A DNA stretch of 64,000 nt from UBA4416 sp020846025 (GTDB taxonomy: Bacteria; Bacteroidota; Bacteroidia; B-17B0; Aurantibacillaceae). Of the stretch, positions 61,921 through 64,000 are shown piece after piece; the stretch's first letter is position 1; each line of letters begins with the position of its first letter. A model generated the notes under the pieces. The model did not search any database. It was not told the origin of the DNA and saw only the letters and a list, made by a program, of their open reading frames with translations. The position numbers and the translations under genes were made by a program. The stretch spans positions 24,117-88,116 of the forward strand of contig CAUJDD010000085.1 in assembly GCA_963169295.1 (NCBI GenBank). Direction: 5' to 3'.

Positions 61921-64000
61921 ATGATAAAAAGGGGATGGATATTAAGTTTTTTGTTTCTTAACTCAATATTATTGGCTCAAGATTCTTTAAAAGTCAATTC
62001 TTGGATAGAGCAAAGTAAAGATTTAATGCGTCTTGGGCAAACACAACAGTCCTTGAGTCAGTCTCATCAGGCGGTTGCGTTTTGTAAAAAACAACAATAC
62101 CATAAAGGTTTAGCTCAATCTTATAATCAACTTGGGGCTATTTTCGAGAGTCATAGTAATTATGATAGTGCAAATTTTTATTTAAATGCCTCGATTCAAA
62201 TTTCTGAGAAATTTAATTTTAAAGATGAGTTAGCAGTGGCTCATAATTTAATTGGATTAATATTATGGCATCAAAGTACCTACAAAGAGGCATTACCTCA
62301 TCATAATAAAAGTTTGTCATTGTTTCAAGAATCCAATAATCAAAAAGGTATAGCGAATACATATACCAGAATTGGGAATGTTTATTATGATTTAAGTGAT
62401 TTTCCTAATTCACTCGATAATTTTTTACAATCTTTAAAAAGATATGCCAATCTTAAAGATAGCATAGGTATTGCAGAGGCTTGTAATTATTTAGGAAAAG
62501 TGTATAGCCGCTTAAATGAAAGAGAATCGGCGAAGAAATATTTATTTAAAGCTTTAGGCATTAATCAGCGCTTAAAAAATAGCCGTGGCATTGCTATATC
62601 TTATAATGGACTAGGCAATTTATTCATGGATAATTTTGATTTAATAAAGGCATTAAAATTTTTTATAAAAAGTAAAGAGTATCATCAAATAGGTGGTGAT
62701 AAAATAGGTATCTCGATTGCGCATATTAATATTGGAACAATTTACGATATGATGTATAACTTATCTGATGATTCATTAAAGATTGTAGCTGCTAATTTAT
62801 CCTATCGTTCATCTACTCCTTTACGTAAAAGCCTTTTAGATTCTGCAAGGTATAATTTTAAGGAATCCATTCAAATCAACTCTCAAGTTGGGAATAAATT
62901 CGGATTAATTTATGGTTATAATGGTATTGGAGATATATATGTAAAAGAAAATAATTATCAAGAAGCAATACCACAGTACAAACAGGCTTATGCATTAGCT
63001 CTTGAGGTAAAGGCTACTAGTGAGCAATACGAAACAGCTAAAAGAATTTCAAGATGTTTTGAAGGGCTAAATTTAAAGGATAGCGCATTTTATTACTTAA
63101 AAACGTATATTCATGTAAAAGAGGAAGTAGTAGGTGAGGAACGACAAAGAGAACTCTATAGAAAAGAAAGTCAATATGAATATGAAAAGCAAATTCAAAA
63201 ACAAAAATTAATTCGTCAGGCCCAATTGGCAGTTGCAGCTGAAAAACAAAAGCAACAATGGTTTATCATAACAGCCGTTGTGATAGTATTAGTAATTGTG
63301 ATTTATTTTGCCATTATTTTAAATAAACGATTAAAGACAACCCGTATTCAAAATAAATTAATTGAACTGCAAAAATCGAGCATTGAACAAAAAAATAAAG
63401 AGATTATAGATAGTATAATGTATGCTAAACGAATACAAGATGCGATGCTAACATCTCAAACATATATTGAGAATGAATTAAAGAAAATAAAGTGTAATAG
63501 TTTTATTGTATTTAAACCTAAAGATATTGTGAGTGGTGATTTTTATTGGTTTCATGTAGATGGCGATGAGATTTTTTATATGACAGCTGATAGTACTGGG
63601 CATGGTGTTCCTGGCGGTTTTATGAGTATGTTGGGTATAAACTTGTTAAGTGAGATTGTTGTAGAAAGAAAAATAAAAGACCCTGGTATGGTACTTAATT
63701 TATTAAGAGAAGAGATTACACGCTCCTTAAAAACAGATGATGGATATGCTAAAGACGGTATGGATGCTGTGTTTTGCAGGCTTAATACTAAAGCAGGTAC
63801 CTTGGATTGTGCCTTAGCAAATAATGCTTTATATATAGTAAGACAAAGTGTGTTATTAGAATTTAAAGCGCAAAAAATGCCAGTAGGTTATATGGAACAG
63901 GTGAAACCCTTTGAAACTAAACGTATCGAATTACAAACCAATGATGTTATTTATACGTTTACTGATGGACACGCCGACCAGTTTGGAGGTGAAAAAGGCA
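61921..64000 (+). CDS. TPR sensor with C-terminal SpoIIE-type phosphatase domain (runs off the edge)
   Basis: At least 693 residues; no stop before the window end. Signal peptide or anchor at 1-20 (LFLNSILLAQ), then about eight tetratricopeptide repeats to near residue 380 (NQLGAIFESHSNYDSANFYL is a clear one). A membrane helix at about 446-468 (WFIITAVVIVLVIVIYFAII) is followed by a short coiled coil and a PP2C/SpoIIE domain from about residue 500 (SIMYAKRIQDAML, KPKDIVSGDFYW, DSTGHGVPGGFMSMLG, FTDGHADQFGG). Such proteins dephosphorylate anti-anti-sigma-like partners in response to an outside cue. The partner is not in the window. Confidence 0.9.
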   Translation, partial: MIKRGWILSFLFLNSILLAQDSLKVNSWIEQSKDLMRLGQTQQSLSQSHQAVAFCKKQQYHKGLAQSYNQLGAIFESHSNYDSANFYLNASIQISEKFNFKDELAVAHNLIGLILWHQSTYKEALPHHNKSLSLFQESNNQKGIANTYTRIGNVYYDLSDFPNSLDNFLQSLKRYANLKDSIGIAEACNYLGKVYSRLNERESAKKYLFKALGINQRLKNSRGIAISYNGLGNLFMDNFDLIKALKFFIKSKEYHQIGGDKIGISIAHINIGTIYDMMYNLSDDSLKIVAANLSYRSSTPLRKSLLDSARYNFKESIQINSQVGNKFGLIYGYNGIGDIYVKENNYQEAIPQYKQAYALALEVKATSEQYETAKRISRCFEGLNLKDSAFYYLKTYIHVKEEVVGEERQRELYRKESQYEYEKQIQKQKLIRQAQLAVAAEKQKQQWFIITAVVIVLVIVIYFAIILNKRLKTTRIQNKLIELQKSSIEQKNKEIIDSIMYAKRIQDAMLTSQTYIENELKKIKCNSFIVFKPKDIVSGDFYWFHVDGDEIFYMTADSTGHGVPGGFMSMLGINLLSEIVVERKIKDPGMVLNLLREEITRSLKTDDGYAKDGMDAVFCRLNTKAGTLDCALANNALYIVRQSVLLEFKAQKMPVGYMEQVKPFETKRIELQTNDVIYTFTDGHADQFGGEKG

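Overview
The window reads as a chromosomal piece of a low-GC member of the Bacteroidota (Flavobacteriia or a related class). The evidence is type IX secretion clients with two kinds of sorting domain, a GLPGLI-family protein paired with a TonB-type outer-membrane barrel, a DUF4270 lipoprotein, promoters of the TTG / TAnnTTTG type, almost no Shine-Dalgarno sites, and frequent lipoprotein signals. I saw no rRNA, tRNA, insertion sequence, phage gene or CRISPR array. The gene order looks like ordinary chromosome apart from one surface-glycan island.

Layout. 1-6.2 kb: tail of an unknown gene, then a 2026-aa secreted repeat protein with a CHU_C/type B C-terminus. 6.2-13 kb: a small membrane protein, a GT4 glycosyltransferase, the GLPGLI / outer-membrane barrel pair, and gap. 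13.0-24.8 kb: a tightly packed 13-gene operon with its own promoter, encoding an ABC exporter (Wzm/Wzt), a hexapeptide acyltransferase, an FdtA/FdtB-like pair for a 3-amino-3,6-dideoxyhexose, seven glycosyltransferases (one an alpha-1,2-fucosyltransferase) and a TIGR04325-type methyltransferase. 24.8-31.4 kb: sulfur and methionine block made of promoter, SAM-I riboswitch, a 41-codon ORF ending Cys-Met-Cys-Cys-Cys-Cys-Met-Cys, metY, metX and hom, followed by cysD and cysN and a bidirectional terminator. 31.5-38.7 kb: a 1155-aa SprB-repeat protein with a type A sorting domain, rimM, a TRIC-like channel, a dicarboxylate/amino-acid symporter and aroC. 38.7-47.9 kb: hutI, an orphan ABC permease, a polytopic membrane protein whose start is non-canonical, a fatty acid desaturase, an S8 protease, cystathionine beta-synthase and purC. 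47.9-52.3 kb: GT4, DUF4270 lipoprotein and a truncated glycogen-synthase-like protein, divergent from panC. 52.3-58.6 kb: an unknown exported protein and a complete RND efflux operon. 58.8-64 kb: a PhnA/YjdM-like zinc-ribbon protein, a periplasmic amidase, two divergent di-haem cytochrome c peroxidase lipoproteins, and a TPR / SpoIIE-type phosphatase running off the right edge.

How the genes work together. MetX, MetY and Hom make homocysteine from aspartate semialdehyde and sulfide under a SAM riboswitch. CysDN activate sulfate, but no CysH or CysIJ lies here. Cystathionine beta-synthase can move sulfur from homocysteine back towards cysteine. The glycan operon would assemble a fucose- and aminodeoxyhexose-containing polymer in the cytoplasm and export it through Wzm/Wzt.

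The most unusual element is the leader between the SAM riboswitch and metY: a short Cys/Met-ending ORF that looks like a translation-coupled sensor stacked on the riboswitch. The second is the 462-codon reading frame at 41.4-42.8 kb, whose family-like N-terminus lies upstream of any ATG, GTG or TTG codon.
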